Below, in pieces: positions 21,980 through 33,395 of a DNA stretch of 64,000 bases. The stretch lies in the NCBI GenBank assembly GCA_025331125.1, contig JAOALB010000013.1, positions 62,001 to 126,000 on the forward strand. The letters are read 5' to 3'. How positions within the stretch are numbered: position 1 is the stretch's first letter; each line of letters begins with the position of its first letter. Source of the stretch: Mycogone perniciosa (Eukaryota; Ascomycota; Sordariomycetes; Hypocreales; Hypocreaceae). A program made the position numbers and the translations under genes. Below the pieces are notes generated by a model that saw only the letters and a list, made by a program, of their open reading frames with translations, made no database searches and was not told where the DNA came from.

Positions 21980-23859
21980 GGCTTCTGTTTGATCGCGGGG
22001 CAATTCGAGGTTGATGGAGGGAGTGCGGGGTAGCTGTTGTATGTAGCAAGCAATACTGCTGCTCTCTCACCCCTGATGCTGGCGCCTGTCCTTCGGGCTG
22101 AGAACGGTTGGATATCGCTTTGGAGAGTATCAACAAACTCGATTGTGTACCTGTCTGTGTATGTGTGGTGAGGGGCGAGAGAAAAGGAGAGAAACGTCAA
22201 GGCAAAGGTAAAGTATATGAGACTTTAGGTTTGGCGGAAGACAACGGAAGGGGAAGGGGAGGAAAGTAAGAGGGAGCCGTGATTCTTTATACGGTGGAGG
22301 CGTCCCAATACCGTCGTACCCGTTGTCGGCAGGGAATTGGTAAAGCTACGTAGGATAATTAATTGCTGTATTAGGCAATGTACCGTTTCGATGTAATGTT
22401 GTCCCCGAGTTTCCATTAGTTAAAATGTCACCACTTTGCTCTATTACTACGTGCCTGCAGTACCGATGAGCCGGGTGGGGTTCAAAATACCTCCGCTGCC
22501 CCGAAGCGTGCCATCGATCCTAACCATAGTGAACAGAGTAGTGCATGCAAGTAAATGTCTATCGCCGCGGCTAAGTTCTAGGTAGAGGAGATAAGGAAGA
22601 CTATCTGTGCAATACTGAAAGGGGGGATTGGAGAACCCGAGTTTGCCCATTTGCCATGTTACCGATGCTATAACCGTCAGCAAGCAAGGATGCAGATGCC
22701 CGTCGACCGAGAGGCTGGAAATCCGGGGAAGTACTTCGTATGCATTGTTGATATATTGATATGTTGCTTTTCTCCCGCAGACACAGCCCAACAAGCAAGG
22801 TGCCCTGCACGAAGTACTTCGTACGAGTATTCATTCGGTTCCTGGTTTTCAATGCTTGCTTCAGGGACTGTCACACAAGCCCAAACCAATCAAGCCCTCG
22901 ACTTAATGAACCGTCACCGCATCAACATAATTCGTAGTAGCAATATGCACAGCTCACATGCACCACTGCCCAACTCCTCCAGAAGAGAGGAGATGGGGGT
23001 CAGATGGTGGCGGTTGAAGCGCCTGGGTCTACTAAAGCCAAGCCATCCATCCATCCATTCAGCTCCAAGGCGCCCCTCTCAAATGTTGCATTGCCAGCAA
23101 GGTACCATACCCTGAAAACGTCATCTGCAGCGGCATGTTTCCATTAAACTCAGCGGGGACCTATAGGAAGTCGTTGCACTTCTCTTAGCATATGTCGTTT
23201 TGCTTTTGCGAAACGTGAGAGAGTTTTGGCGCAGCTCCGATATAAGCCGAGGAACCAGGTAACCCCCCGCTTCCTTGAGGCGCTTCAGACAGTCGCAGAA
23301 CTCAGCAAGCCTCAATGTTCCGACCTCATCACCTGCCGACGCCACCTCATAAAAAAGCGACGATATCCGATGAAGGGCTGAGGAAATAGAGAAACCAACA
23401 AAACCTTTGCCGTTAACCAGATGGCGTTGAGGTACAGCTGTTTGCCGTACTTCCTACTTCGTACTTGGCGTTCGATTCTCAACAAGCCGCGGTCAAGAGT
23501 TATGCTCAATATTGTATAATATTATGAGAGATCATGATGGACTACGAAGTATCGACAACTGTGTATCAAACATGCCGACACCAGGAAAGTCAAAGACATA
23601 CACAGCCGAGTACACAGCGCTTTGATAGCGAACCGTGTGCTGTTCTATTCTCATCTCCCCCAAGTTTACACTACCTAGACCATCCCCTGCTGCTCTCTTG
23701 ATGGCCACTACTAGAACGTCCATCTTCCAAGCATTTCATCCTGTTACACACACGGCAAAGTTTAGTATTCTGGTAGAGTCTTCCACGGCCAACGAAGACT
23801 GCCCGGAAAAGAAACCCTCATTCCTATACGCCAAACTCCACAAATCCTGCCCACAAGAA
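21980..23859. other. 1.9-kb region upstream of acetyl-CoA synthetase
   Basis: It holds the acetyl-CoA synthetase promoter, with a pyrimidine-rich leader on the minus strand. No complete gene is seen. An exon-like frame on the minus strand at 23121-23377 is listed separately. GAAGTACTTCGTA words occur at 22728-22740 and 22809-22825, and ACTTCGTACTT at about 23455. Confidence 0.5.
23121..23377 (-). pseudogene. Exon-like open frame, possible gene remnant
   Basis: Downstream of a good 3' splice site (TTTCTCTATTTCCTCAG, exon edge 23377), 84 codons run open to a TGA at 23121. They read as folded protein rather than noise: LHRISSLFYEVASAGDEVGT, LRLAEFCDCLKRLKEAGG, LVPRLISELRQNSLTFRKSK. I could not assemble an upstream exon, and the last 25 residues are low-quality. 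It may be the last exon of a decayed or fragmentary gene, or chance. No family is recognised. Confidence 0.2.
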
Positions 23860-25025
23860 TTACATGTCCATACTCATTAGGTACATCTCCAAGACTCGCA
23901 TAAATTTGGCAACAAAAGCCTCCAAATGGAAGATGACCTTGGTACCGGTTTTCATTCGGTGCTCGTAAAATGCTGACCACTGAATGACTTCCCCTTTCAG
24001 TCCGTCGTCAATGAGGTTAAGGAGTTTGAATGTCAAGGTTTTGAGAATAGTTGTTGGAGGGATACAGTGTGTCAACAGGTCGTACAGCTTGGCACGAACT
24101 TCCAGGATCCTCGCAGGAGTGTGTTCCTCGATGATTTCCTTGGCAATCTGGCTGATCAATGCTTCCCAATCCGCAGGCGGAATAGGCGTGCTGTCCGTTA
24201 CTTTCTCACTGCAAGATGGAATTAGTACCGCACATCATAGTTGGGCATGAAATTAGACGTACTTCTGCGCATGTACTGCCTCGTACATGAGGAGTGCTCT
24301 CCGCAAGTTCCTGCCACTTTCCACTGCTATTCGTTGGTGCAGACCCTTGACGACCTCCCAATTCTCCTTCTTGGCCGACTGTGCTAGGACTTCACAAATC
24401 TCCTCATGCGTCGGAGCCGCCACCCGGACGAGCAGTGTTCTTGATCGAATTGGCGCAATGATATTTGCTGTTGAATTCGCCAACAGAATCAGACGCAGGT
24501 TCGGCGAGTATTTCTCCATTGTACGACGTAGAGCAGCCTGGGCATCTCGGGTAAGGTGATCCGCCTCATTGATCACGACGACTTTGAATCGTTGCTTCGC
24601 AGACTGGTCAACCTGTTGTGTTTGTGCCACCTCCTTTAAAAGGTCCTGCACCACAACTCGATCGTATTGGCCTACATCGGAAGGTGTAATTTCGAGGTGG
24701 TAGTTTGAGGCGACGATGTTGAACTCGAGCTTTCGATTGCTGGACGTCTGGAACACACGGGCATCGATCTTGATCTTCTCCACACCAGGGCCGTACAGCT
24801 CCTTCAGGGTCGCTACTATCCTCGTCTTCTTTCCAGCTCCGGATGGTCCATAGACAAGGAGATGGGGGAAGTCTCCGCTTTGTGCCTGCAATCACGTCAG
24901 TGGTTGGCGCCATGAACCAAGGGGGACGGCAGTCTCACAAGCGATTGAAGTCGCTCTGACAGCTCTTGGTGATACGTCAGAGCGTCAAGAGACCGTGGAC
25001 GATGCTTATCGACGATGAGGGCCAT
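23860..25025 (-). CDS. rfc5: Replication factor C small subunit Rfc5 (human RFC3 type)
   Basis: Exons 25025-24939, 24885-24263 and 24208-23860 give 352 aa, close to yeast Rfc5 at 354. This is one of the five AAA+ subunits of the clamp loader that opens PCNA and loads it at primer-template junctions in the nucleus. The N-terminus MALIVDKHRPRSLDAL is the RFC box. The Walker A motif is GPSGAGKKT (about 42-50) with the relaxed Lys-Lys typical of this subunit. FQTSSNRKLEFNIVASNYHLEITPSDVG is the Rfc5-specific block, and VVINEADHL serves as a degenerate Walker B. LRRTMEKYSPNLRLILLANS carries the sensor region in which the SRC motif has become IRSRTLL. The C-terminal collar ends KVIFHLEAFVAKFMR. Its promoter carries ACGCGT (25098-25103). 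Its 5' neighbour MRPL16 is on the same strand, and Rfc1 lies just beyond it. Confidence 0.95.
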
Positions 25026-25097
25026 TTTGTGAGCTGTGCGAATGATGTGCTAAATTGATGCGTTGATGTGTTTCTCTGCACTTTTTGAGGTTGGAAG

Positions 25098-25111
25098 ACG
25101 CGTCGTCGCGT
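25098..25111. promoter_or_regulatory. MCB-like pair (ACGCGT + TCGCGT) in the Rfc5 promoter
   Basis: ACGCGT at 25098-25103 and TCGCGT at 25106-25111 lie 73-86 bp upstream of the Rfc5 ATG (25025). ACGCGT is the MluI cell-cycle box bound by MBF (Mbp1/Swi6) in yeasts and controls replication genes at G1/S. The position and the gene's function fit. Occupancy in this fungus is inference. Confidence 0.5.
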
Positions 25112-25368
25112 AAAGTGCTGTGAACAGCGAAGTGGGGCTCACGTACGGAGTAGTATTTCCTTTGATATATGTCATCCCTCCCTCTGATATGGATTTGATG
25201 CTCATAATCTATGCTATATCAAATTCGCATGGTATTTTGAGTGACATCATTTTTTGTACGAGTTTCCTTTTTTTTCCTTTTCAAAAGTCATGACCTCTTC
25301 GTACGTGGACGTCTACATTTACACGTTCAGTTGTTGGTATTGTACATATCAATGCTGGCCGTCTGCTT

Positions 25369-26240
25369 TTATGATGAGCTGGGTGCGGTAGATGTGCTTC
25401 CTGCTTCAGCAGTTGATGTTGAGGAGGATGCCTCGAGCACCGGTTTCGGTGCAATTTCCCTCCTTGGTCTCTTCAAGTCCTCCAATGTCACGCCGTCCAG
25501 CTTGGTGATGCCAACCATGGGTGCATCGCCCTTCTTCACAAACTCCCATTGACCTGCAACTGGTTAGTCTGATGTTATCAGTGAGGAAATATCTTAGATC
25601 GGACTGACCCGGAAGTTTGTTCCCGGCCAAACGAAATGCATCCCGCACAATCTGCTCGTGAATTCGGCCTTTGATTTCGAACAAGACTTGGCTTACTGCC
25701 ATCCTCGTCGCCCAATGATCGAAAGAACCTTTTCCTTTACCCATTCGCATCTAACCAAACGATCAGCAATGCTGTCCCTTGCGCATCCAAATGTCAAAGG
25801 TTCCTCACCTCATTACCGCTCACGTAAACGCCAACATTGCAGCATTTCCGCTTGTATAACCGATACTTCTCTCCTCGAAGTCGCACCTTGATCGTGTCCT
25901 CCGCCATTTTTAATGACTTTGCACTGATTCTCCGGTGGTGGTCAACCATTCGCAGTCCGTAATCTCCCCAAATAACAGTTGTGCCCTTTGTTGAACCCCC
26001 GGTCGCTACTCGCGGTCGCCCCTTTGCCATCTTCTTCTTTCGGTTCAAGCTGGGCTCAAGCCAAGTGCCCATCATTGGTGACGTTGTCGAAAAGGCCCGG
26101 CCATTTTGAAGTCTGCGTGCCGCATCCAGGGCTTTAGAATGTTGCTGAATCGGCGCCCTGAGCTGTCGCAAAGGCGAGGTACTGGATATTCTTAGGCCCT
26201 GAAAGGCATTGAGCAATGCCGATGCGCCAGTGGGCCTCAT
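25369..26240 (-). CDS. mrpl16: Mitochondrial large-subunit ribosomal protein uL16m
   Basis: Exons 26240-25809, 25750-25609 and 25553-25369 give 252 aa. A basic, Ser/Thr-rich N-terminal presequence ends near GRAFSTTSPMMGTWLEP. The L16 core follows: KGRPRVATGGSTKGTTVIWG, YGLRMVDHHRRISAKSLK, YKRKCCNVGVYVSGNEMRMG, KGKGSFDHWATRMA. It is completed by IHEQIVRDAFRLAGNKLPGQ and WEFVKKGDAPMVGI. L16 sits near the peptidyl-transferase centre and tRNA path of the mitochondrial 54S subunit. A low-complexity Ser/Thr tail extends beyond the bacterial length. It shares a roughly 310-bp promoter region head-to-head with Rfc1. Confidence 0.93.
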
Positions 26241-26554
26241 GGCGTCGACTCGTCGGCTTTATATCGAAGCTTGTCGTGCGCTCTCCAGCTTCTGAAAATC
26301 TTCCCAACTTGGCAATGGTGACGATGCAGATGTGGGGCCTGAGAATTTAGGCCACAAAGCAATTAAGCAAGTCACGCACTTCGCGTCAGCTTCGCGTCTA
26401 GCGCTAAGGCTCTTGTGCACGTCACTGGACAATTTCTAGGCTGCACGACAACCTATTACCCAGGCAGCAGTGCCGAAAGAGCGATATAAGAGGGATTGTA
26501 TGTCCTCGTTCCGCGATTCCATCGGTATTGGAATTGCCTACTAGTCGAGCCAAA
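26241..26554. promoter_or_regulatory. Bidirectional promoter between MRPL16 and Rfc1
   Basis: This is 314 bp between two divergent start codons. An 11-bp direct repeat, CTTCGCGTCAG (26379-26389) then CTTCGCGTCTA (26390-26400), carries two TCGCGT cores about 155-175 bp before the Rfc1 ATG. TCGCGT also occurs upstream of Rfc5. This resembles a pair of MBF/E2F-like sites. Confidence 0.5.
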
Positions 26555-29500
26555 ATGCCAGCCGATATTCGATCCTTCTTCGGTCCCAAGGGCGGCGCGG
26601 CGCCTCCCAAACCCGCGGCCACCAAGCCTGAGCTTCCTGCCAAGGGCAAGCGAACAGGTGAGGACCATCAGTATAGCGGACTGAATTGATGCTCACCAGT
26701 TTCGGAAGGTCGAAAAGTGATCGAGGATAGTGATGATGAAGAGGAAGTTGTAGAGTAAGACTACTTGTTTGATCTCTTGGTCTGTCTGTTCTCTTCTAAT
26801 TGGGTTTATCAGACAGAAGAAGAAGCCCGCACCAAAGCCCGCGGCGAAGAAGAAGTACATTTGCTCCGCTAAGATCTAGCAGCGCTCGAATTGTCTAACT
26901 CTGTTCCAGGGACACCGAACCAAAGGGTGTGACTATCTCTGCCGACGACTATTTCGCATCAGCCAAGGATAACAAGCTGGCCAAGACACAGACCCCAAAG
27001 AAAGCCGATAACAAGGCCGAAATCAAAACCGAAGTTCCTGTCCGACCCGGCCCACGTGGTAAACAATCTACATCGAAACCAAAAGCCTCAGCTGAGGATG
27101 TGGCTCCCCAAACCAGAAAATCGAGGACTTCGTACAAGCGGGTCCCTGATGACGATGAAGATGCCTACATGGATGATGGCGATGAGGATGGGGATGACAT
27201 TTTTGCTGCGGATGCCAAGGGCCGCAGCAAGCGCAAGAATGACGAATATGTTGACGAGGAGTCCGAGGAGGAAATTCTCCCGAAACCCAAACGTGCTGCT
27301 CCACGAGGACGACCTGCTGCTGCGAACAAGGATACGGAAGAGAAACTGAAAGCGAGCAAGAAGCGAAAGTCCCCTGAACCGGAATCAGATGGCGAGGAAG
27401 AAGAGGCGCTACCGCGGAAGAAACCTGCTGCAAGCAAGCCTCGTGCACCAAGAACGAAGAAAGCGGACGAACCTGAAGATACGGAGATCCAAAATATTCT
27501 CGATAGCGTGGTAACCGTTCGGGCTCCAACACCTCCACCCAAAGACCCGAGTGCTAAGTTCGACTGGAGGAAAGCTGCTGCGGGCGGTGGCAACGCGTCG
27601 GCTCAACCTGCGGGAGGAGCTGTCGAGCTTCCAGTTGGTGAAGAGGAGTGCCTAAGCGGTCTCTCCTTTGTCTTTACCGGTGTCCTGCAAACAATTGGTC
27701 GCGATGAGGGTCAGGCGCTCGTCAAACAATATGGTGGAAAGGTTACTGGTCAACCAAGCAGCAAGACCAGTTTTGTTGTTCTCGGAGAAGATGCAGGTCC
27801 CAGCAAACTAGCCAAGATCAAATCCCACGGTATAAAGACCATTGATGAGAACGGTCTCTTCGACTTGATTCGCAAGCTTCCTGCCTTTGGTGGATCTGGA
27901 AAAGGTGCCCAGAAGGCACAGGATAAGAAGAAAGCTGATGAAGAGAAGGTGAAGCAACAAATTGCCGAAATGGAAGCAGAGGAGAAAGCCAAGAGGTTGG
28001 AGGCTGAGAGAGCTGCGAAGAAAGCAGCTTCTTCTCAAAGCACAGCTAGTAGCACGCCGGTTCAACCTGCGAGATCGCCTGATCTACTGTTAACATCCAA
28101 GTATGCGCCAACCCAACTGAATCAGATTTGCGGCAACAAGGCGCAAGTTGAAAAGATTCAAAGCTGGCTTCGAAATTGGCAAAAGTCCAAGAAGTACAAT
28201 TTCCAGCGACGTGGTGCGGATGGATTGGGAGGTGAGAGGTCCATCATTATCTCTGGTCCTCCAGGCATTGGAAAAACCACAGCGGCGCACCTGGCTGCAA
28301 AGCTTGAAGGATATGATGTATTGGAGAGTAACGCTAGTGACTCAAGAAGCAAGAAGCTTGTTGAGGCTGGAGTGAGCGATGTGATGAACAACACTTCCCT
28401 GTTAGGTTACTTTGCAGGTGACGGCAAGGCTGTGGATGCCACAAAGAAGAAGATTGTGCTCATCATGGACGAGGTCGATGGTATGTCTGCTGGCGACCGT
28501 GGCGGAGTTGGCGCCCTCGCCAAATTCTGCAAGAAGACCGAGATTCCTCTTATCTTGATCTGCAACGAACGGAGACTGCCAAAGATGAAACCGTTTGACC
28601 ATGTCGCCTACGATATTCGATTCAACCGCCCGACAGTTGACCAAGTCAGGTCTCGCATCATGACGATATGTCACAGAGAAGGTCTGAAGCTGCCACCGCC
28701 CGTGGTTGATGCTCTTATTGAAGGCAGCAACAAAGATATTCGCCAGATCATCAACATGATTGGCACAGCGAAGCTCGACCAGTCTACCATGAGCTTTGAT
28801 CAAACCAAGGCTATGTCTAAGGCGTGGGAGAAGCATGTCGTTTTGAAGCCTTGGGATATCTGTCAGAAGATGCTTGCTGGCGGACTCTTTGCACCAGCTA
28901 GTAAAGCGACACTCAACGACAAGATCGAACTCTACTTCAACGACCACGAGTTCAGCTACCTTATGATCCAGGAGAATTATATTCGCACGAGACCCATGGC
29001 CCTGAATGGAAAGGGATATACCAAGCGAGAAGAGACATTGAAGGCACTGGAGTTGTTTGATCAAGCGGCGGAGAGCATCAGTGATGGCGATCTAGTAGAT
29101 CGCATGATCCACGGACCACAGCAGCACTGGAGTCTGATGCCCACGCATGCTGTATTCAGCACAGTGCGTCCTGCCAGCTTTATCGCTGGCCAACTGATGG
29201 GATCGAACTTCACATCCTGGCTTGGAAATCACAGCAAGACCGGAAAACTAGGTAGATTTGTCCGGGAACTTCACTCGCATATGCGTTTGAAGTCATCTGG
29301 TGATCACAACGAGATTCGTCAGCAATACATGCCCTTGCTCTGGACGCAGTTGGTCAGTCGATTGCAGAAGGAAGGAAACGATTCTGTGGGTGAAGTTATC
29401 GATTTGATGGATAGCTATTACCTCACGCGAGAGGACTTCGATGCCATTCAAGAATTGGGAGTTGGCCCCATGCGCGAGGAGCTCGTTAAAATTGAGACGA

Positions 29501-29891
29501 AAACAAAGGCTGCCTTCACTAGAACGTGAGTTTCTTGCATGAACCTTTTACTTTTCATCCTTTACTAACTCGGAATAGATACAACTCGATGAACCATCCA
29601 GTCCCGTTCATGAAAGCCTCTAATATCGCAGTCCCGAAGAAGCTAGCTAAGGAGGCGCCTGATTTGGAGGAGGCTATTGAAGAGGAAGACGATGCCGAAC
29701 TGCTCGAGACACCAGAAGCTGACGATGACGATGAAATCGATTTCAAGAAAGATAAGTACATCAAGCAGCCGAAGAAGAAGCCAGCGAAGAAAGCAGCGAA
29801 AGCGGCTGCGGGGGATGATGAAGATGACGAAAAGCCGAAGGGTCGGTCGAAAGCCAAGGCTACAGGAACAAAGGGAAAGGGGAAGAAGTGA
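26555..29891 (+). CDS. rfc1: Replication factor C large subunit Rfc1
   Basis: Exons 26555-26657, 26700-26754, 26813-26854 (42 nt), 26910-29525 and 29579-29891 give 1042 aa. It starts MPADIRSFFGPK, a PIP-box-like PCNA-binding peptide. A long Lys/Glu-rich disordered region follows, then a BRCT domain (about residues 310-395: LSGLSFVFTGVLQTIGRDEG, GKVTGQPSSKTSFVVLGEDAG). The AAA+ module has Walker A GPPGIGKTT near 515, ESNASDSRSKK, Walker B LIMDEVDGM and sensor-1 LICNERRLPKMKPF. The RFC1 C-terminal collar (LYFNDHEFSYLMIQENY, NFTSWLGNHSKTGKLGRFVR) is followed by an acidic then Lys/Ala-rich tail (KKPAKKAAKAA). It is the largest clamp-loader subunit, contacting DNA and PCNA. The start fits the conserved N-terminal peptide. 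It lies head-to-head with MRPL16. Confidence 0.97.
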
Positions 29892-30431
29892 GGAGTCTGA
29901 TATAATCTACCTGTCCAAGACAACTAATTATGTATTACAATAGTATAATTACAGCTGGGATTTAGACATCATTTTGGGAGACTACTATACACTGTTGCTT
30001 GAGACTTGCTAAGGTTGAGGAGAAAAGTTGAAATGACATTGCTTGCCAACTGCTCTGAATTTTCGATATTTACCAACAATAGTGCCCGCAATGCCTAACA
30101 CTTCTGGTTGCTGAGCCAGCTGCCCCCCTATAAGTCTACGCCGAAAGCGGTCTTTGCCAGGCCTTTTGTTGATTTCGACTCCCAAGTTGAAATATGCTCG
30201 TTGCTAGAGATAGATCCCTTTTTGTTTTTCCAACCCAATCCAACTCTTCCAAGCACGCCAGTTCCATCATTACCAGCGTGATCTGCATCAAGTTGGTCGC
30301 TCATCCTTATCGATCCATCATTATATTCTTGTTTCATCATTGGAGTTTCGTTATCGTCCACATTTCGTCTCTTTCTTTCAGGTTGGCAGTTTCAACCAGC
30401 CCCATCTTAACGTTTTCGATGGTCGTCCATC
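29892..30431. other. Intergenic region Rfc1 to the 721-aa gene
   Basis: Includes the Rfc1 3' UTR and a pyrimidine-rich leader (30210-30430) of the next gene. No RNA gene or repeat is seen. Confidence 0.5.
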
Positions 30432-32865
30432 ATGTCCCCTCAAGAGAGAATCGGGCTTATCTCAAAGTCCAAGAATTACAAACACAACAGTAAGCAAGAC
30501 ATCTTTCTAGAGAACTGGAATCTGGTTCCCCAGCTTTCTGACTTTGCCGAAGGATCTCTGTCTATGCCGAAGCTCGTGTCCGGATCCCTTAGGAAGATTA
30601 TTGGTAGAGCCACCATCAACTCTTCGCTGTGAAAGTCATCTAACCACTCTTTAGAATCGAGGCTCCATGGGACCAAACAAAAAGCAACAGCCCCCGTCTC
30701 CAAGTGGTCCTGCTCTCCCGAAGAAGAAAGCACCGACTCTCCTGAGCGCCTCATCATCAGTCCCTGCAATGAAGATGATGTTTTTAGACCTAGTTCAGTG
30801 GTAAAGAGAGGAGGCCTATTTCACGAAAGGCTGCTGCGTCTAGATCTCTCCGACAAGAAAGATGAGTCGTTAGTTTCGAACGAGAACGAAGAGCGAAAAG
30901 AAAGTCCCATCAAGTGGCAAATCAAGGTTTCTAAAAACCATCATCCTACGGTCGAGCCCGGGGATGATATCTTTCGAAAGACTCAAAGCAGCGAATGTTT
31001 GCCTGACTATCTTAAGCCTCGAATCAGACACCAACAGGATCCTGTTGACAAGAATCTTCGCAAAGCGGATGAAACTGCTCACGCCAGCCCTCAGCCGAGA
31101 CACCTGCTCAACTGCACGGAGCCGGATGGATCTAAGAACTGGCGCGTGGGCCGGTCTACGCTCATGGCATACAGAGCAATGCGTGGCCCTCAGGAGAAGG
31201 CCCCAGGTGTGCCGCGTTCCAAGATGATGGATATGGGCGATTGGACCCAACGAAGCAGATGGATGAATGGAAAGGACAGAAAGAAGAATGATGATTCTGG
31301 ACCATGCCACTCGTGAGTCCTGATTCTAAGCAACCTAACCGGTCACGTCTACTAATTCTTGGATAGTTTGATTGAAGACTTACAGCCACTCATGCATGGG
31401 CAGGCCTCTTCAACTGACAACAAAAATCAGGCTGAGCAGAAGGAAGTGGTTCTCGTTCCGCGCCCGCCTTACAAGCACATCGAACCACCGGCTAACTTCA
31501 AGTCTGAAAATCACAAGGAGCCCCTTATTAAGATACCCATCGGGTATATCAACAAACTGAAGAGACATGCGCGCAACGATTGGAAGGCGGAAACAGATGG
31601 TGAGAGAAAACGAGATCAAGGAGAGGGCGATTTACAAGTCTCACACGATATAGATATCAATGCTCCTATGAAGGCCGGTCCGGGTATCTTGCCTGAAGAG
31701 GCAGCAAAGAAAGACTGGGATGGTATGTGTACTCTTGAATCGTACGCCGAGCGTGCTGGCTCACGAAAAGAAGACGACTTCCTCATCTCCGACAATGAGG
31801 GTGATCCCATGGACAGCCGCATCTCTCCCTGCACCTTTAGGCTCTGGGCCGCAGGATGCCAACGATGGGACATGGACAAGTCGAACAAGGCACAAGACGT
31901 GAGTAAATGAAGCCAAACCCTTGCACAATTGCTCATATGTTATAGGTCAAAACCCAGCATTGTCATCAACATCAATCCCGAAATCCGGACCATACACCCA
32001 AGCAACCTGGAACAGGCGCCAAGCAACGCCGTGATGCTTCAGAGGATGAGAGAAGCGAAGCTCTGTCATTCAGTTCACTTGGTAAGTGTCATATCTGAAC
32101 CAAGCATAGTTAAATGGCATGTTTCTAACGACACTAGGACCTGAGAAGATGTGCCACATGAAAGCATGGCAGCGAGACGTGAGCAGGTATACCTTTCCGA
32201 TTAAGGAGCTTTGCAAAGACCAGATGAGTGACTGGAACAGCCGGGAAGCAGACATCTCGACCTCCTGCTCTCGTGGACACTCCGAGCCCTACACAAACGT
32301 ATGTTTCCTAGCATCTTCTAAATACCGATCCAGCATACATGCTAACGAATGACTGCAGAGTGAAGTATGGAACGCACTCCAGGCTGAGGATGCCCCTATC
32401 CTTGCTGGCATCCAACCTGACCTCGCTGAATCCGTCCTTCTTCAGCGCAGTCACGCCTTGAACCACGAAACCCTGGCCGTGGAACACATGATGCTAGAGA
32501 GGGCTGCCGCTGAACTTCGCATCGCCTATCGGAAGAAACAGCTTGCCCACGTCTCCTCCACCGTCGAGGATATCCTCAACCAGCGAGAAAGCCAGTGGAG
32601 CGCCCGGCGTAAGAGCATCTACGCCAGCGTCGCCCAGTACCTGCGAGAAAGCAATAAAAAGGTCCGCATCAAGCGGCAGGAAGCATTGATGCTGAAATCC
32701 GAGGTGGATGTGCTGGTAGACTATGAAAAGTACCTGGAGAGGAGACTGCGGGAGGAGGCGCTCAGGGTGATGGACAGAAGAGTTATTCGCCCAGAGAACA
32801 TAGATAGCATGGTATGGCATCTTAGCGGTGGAGGGGTTGAGGATAAAGATGTGTCCATGATGTGA
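30432..32865 (+). CDS. Uncharacterised 721-aa fungal protein with C-terminal coiled coil
   Basis: No family is recognised. The exon model 30432-30603, 30655-31312, 31367-31898, 31946-32081, 32138-32298 and 32359-32865 is in frame throughout, with CTAAC-type branch sites. The first 550 residues are polar and probably disordered (KSKNYKHNSKQDIFLENWNL, SPERLIISPCNEDDVFRPSS, PPYKHIEPPANFKSENHKEP), with a recurring basic/acidic pattern. The last exon is different: LQAEDAPILAGIQPDLAESV, then a long helical run (ALNHETLAVEHMMLERAAAE, VAQYLRESNKKVRIKRQEAL, VDVLVDYEKYLERRLREEAL) predicting a coiled coil of over 100 residues. A disordered N-terminus plus a C-terminal coiled coil would suit a scaffold or complex subunit. 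That is inference. Exon 1 has an early GTAAGC that was read through because no acceptor pairs with it. Confidence 0.7.
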
Positions 32866-33395
32866 AGCATGGGTGATTGTCCACGGGCTGATCTGCCTGG
32901 GGAAACAAGTGGAACAATGATAACCTGTTAGACTTTGTTGTAGAAGAAAAAAGGCCGTTTGAATGTGCAAGTCAAGGAGGAGATGAGATGTTGGACTGGG
33001 AACAATCGTGTCGGTTTCATACAACGACCATTATAAGGAGTGAATTCGCTATAACACGACCAGATCGAGATGAAAGAATGAGTGAGAGAATGCGCATGGA
33101 TCCGCTCTCGGCGGTTCGATTAGGATGCGATCCATCCGTACTATTCGGAAAGACGCAATGCCATATCATATGTACACATATATCCGCTCTCGCAAGTCTT
33201 GCCTTTTCGTCTCTGTCCAAGCTTCTGATTTTGAACCGCCATGCAACATGTTTTTTTGTACCGTCATGAGAGGAGCATTATACATCTGACCCAACGCCAT
33301 CCCAAAAAGAACCCCGTAATAGTACAAGTGGTGTTAGTCGTTACAGCTTCAATTCATCACCGTATTTTGTCTTTTCCTCGTCCGAGTTGAAGTAA
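32866..33395. other. Convergent 3' intergenic region
   Basis: 530 bp between the 721-aa gene and the convergent Mge1 gene. It should contain both 3' UTRs. No other element is recognised. Confidence 0.5.

Noticed and set aside
15000..22000. A biosynthetic or effector cluster containing the ADAM and acetyl-CoA synthetase genes
   Set aside because: No core enzyme (PKS, NRPS, terpene synthase), transporter or dedicated regulator is adjacent. The genes are ordinary single-copy types with long spacers.
22440..22500. tRNA suggested by GGGTTCAAAATACC
   Set aside because: It lacks the CC of the B box, an A box at the right distance and a foldable acceptor stem.
30490..30510. GTAAGC...TCTAG as an intron in exon 1 of the 721-aa gene
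   Set aside because: It would be only about 21 nt long and the frame is open without it.
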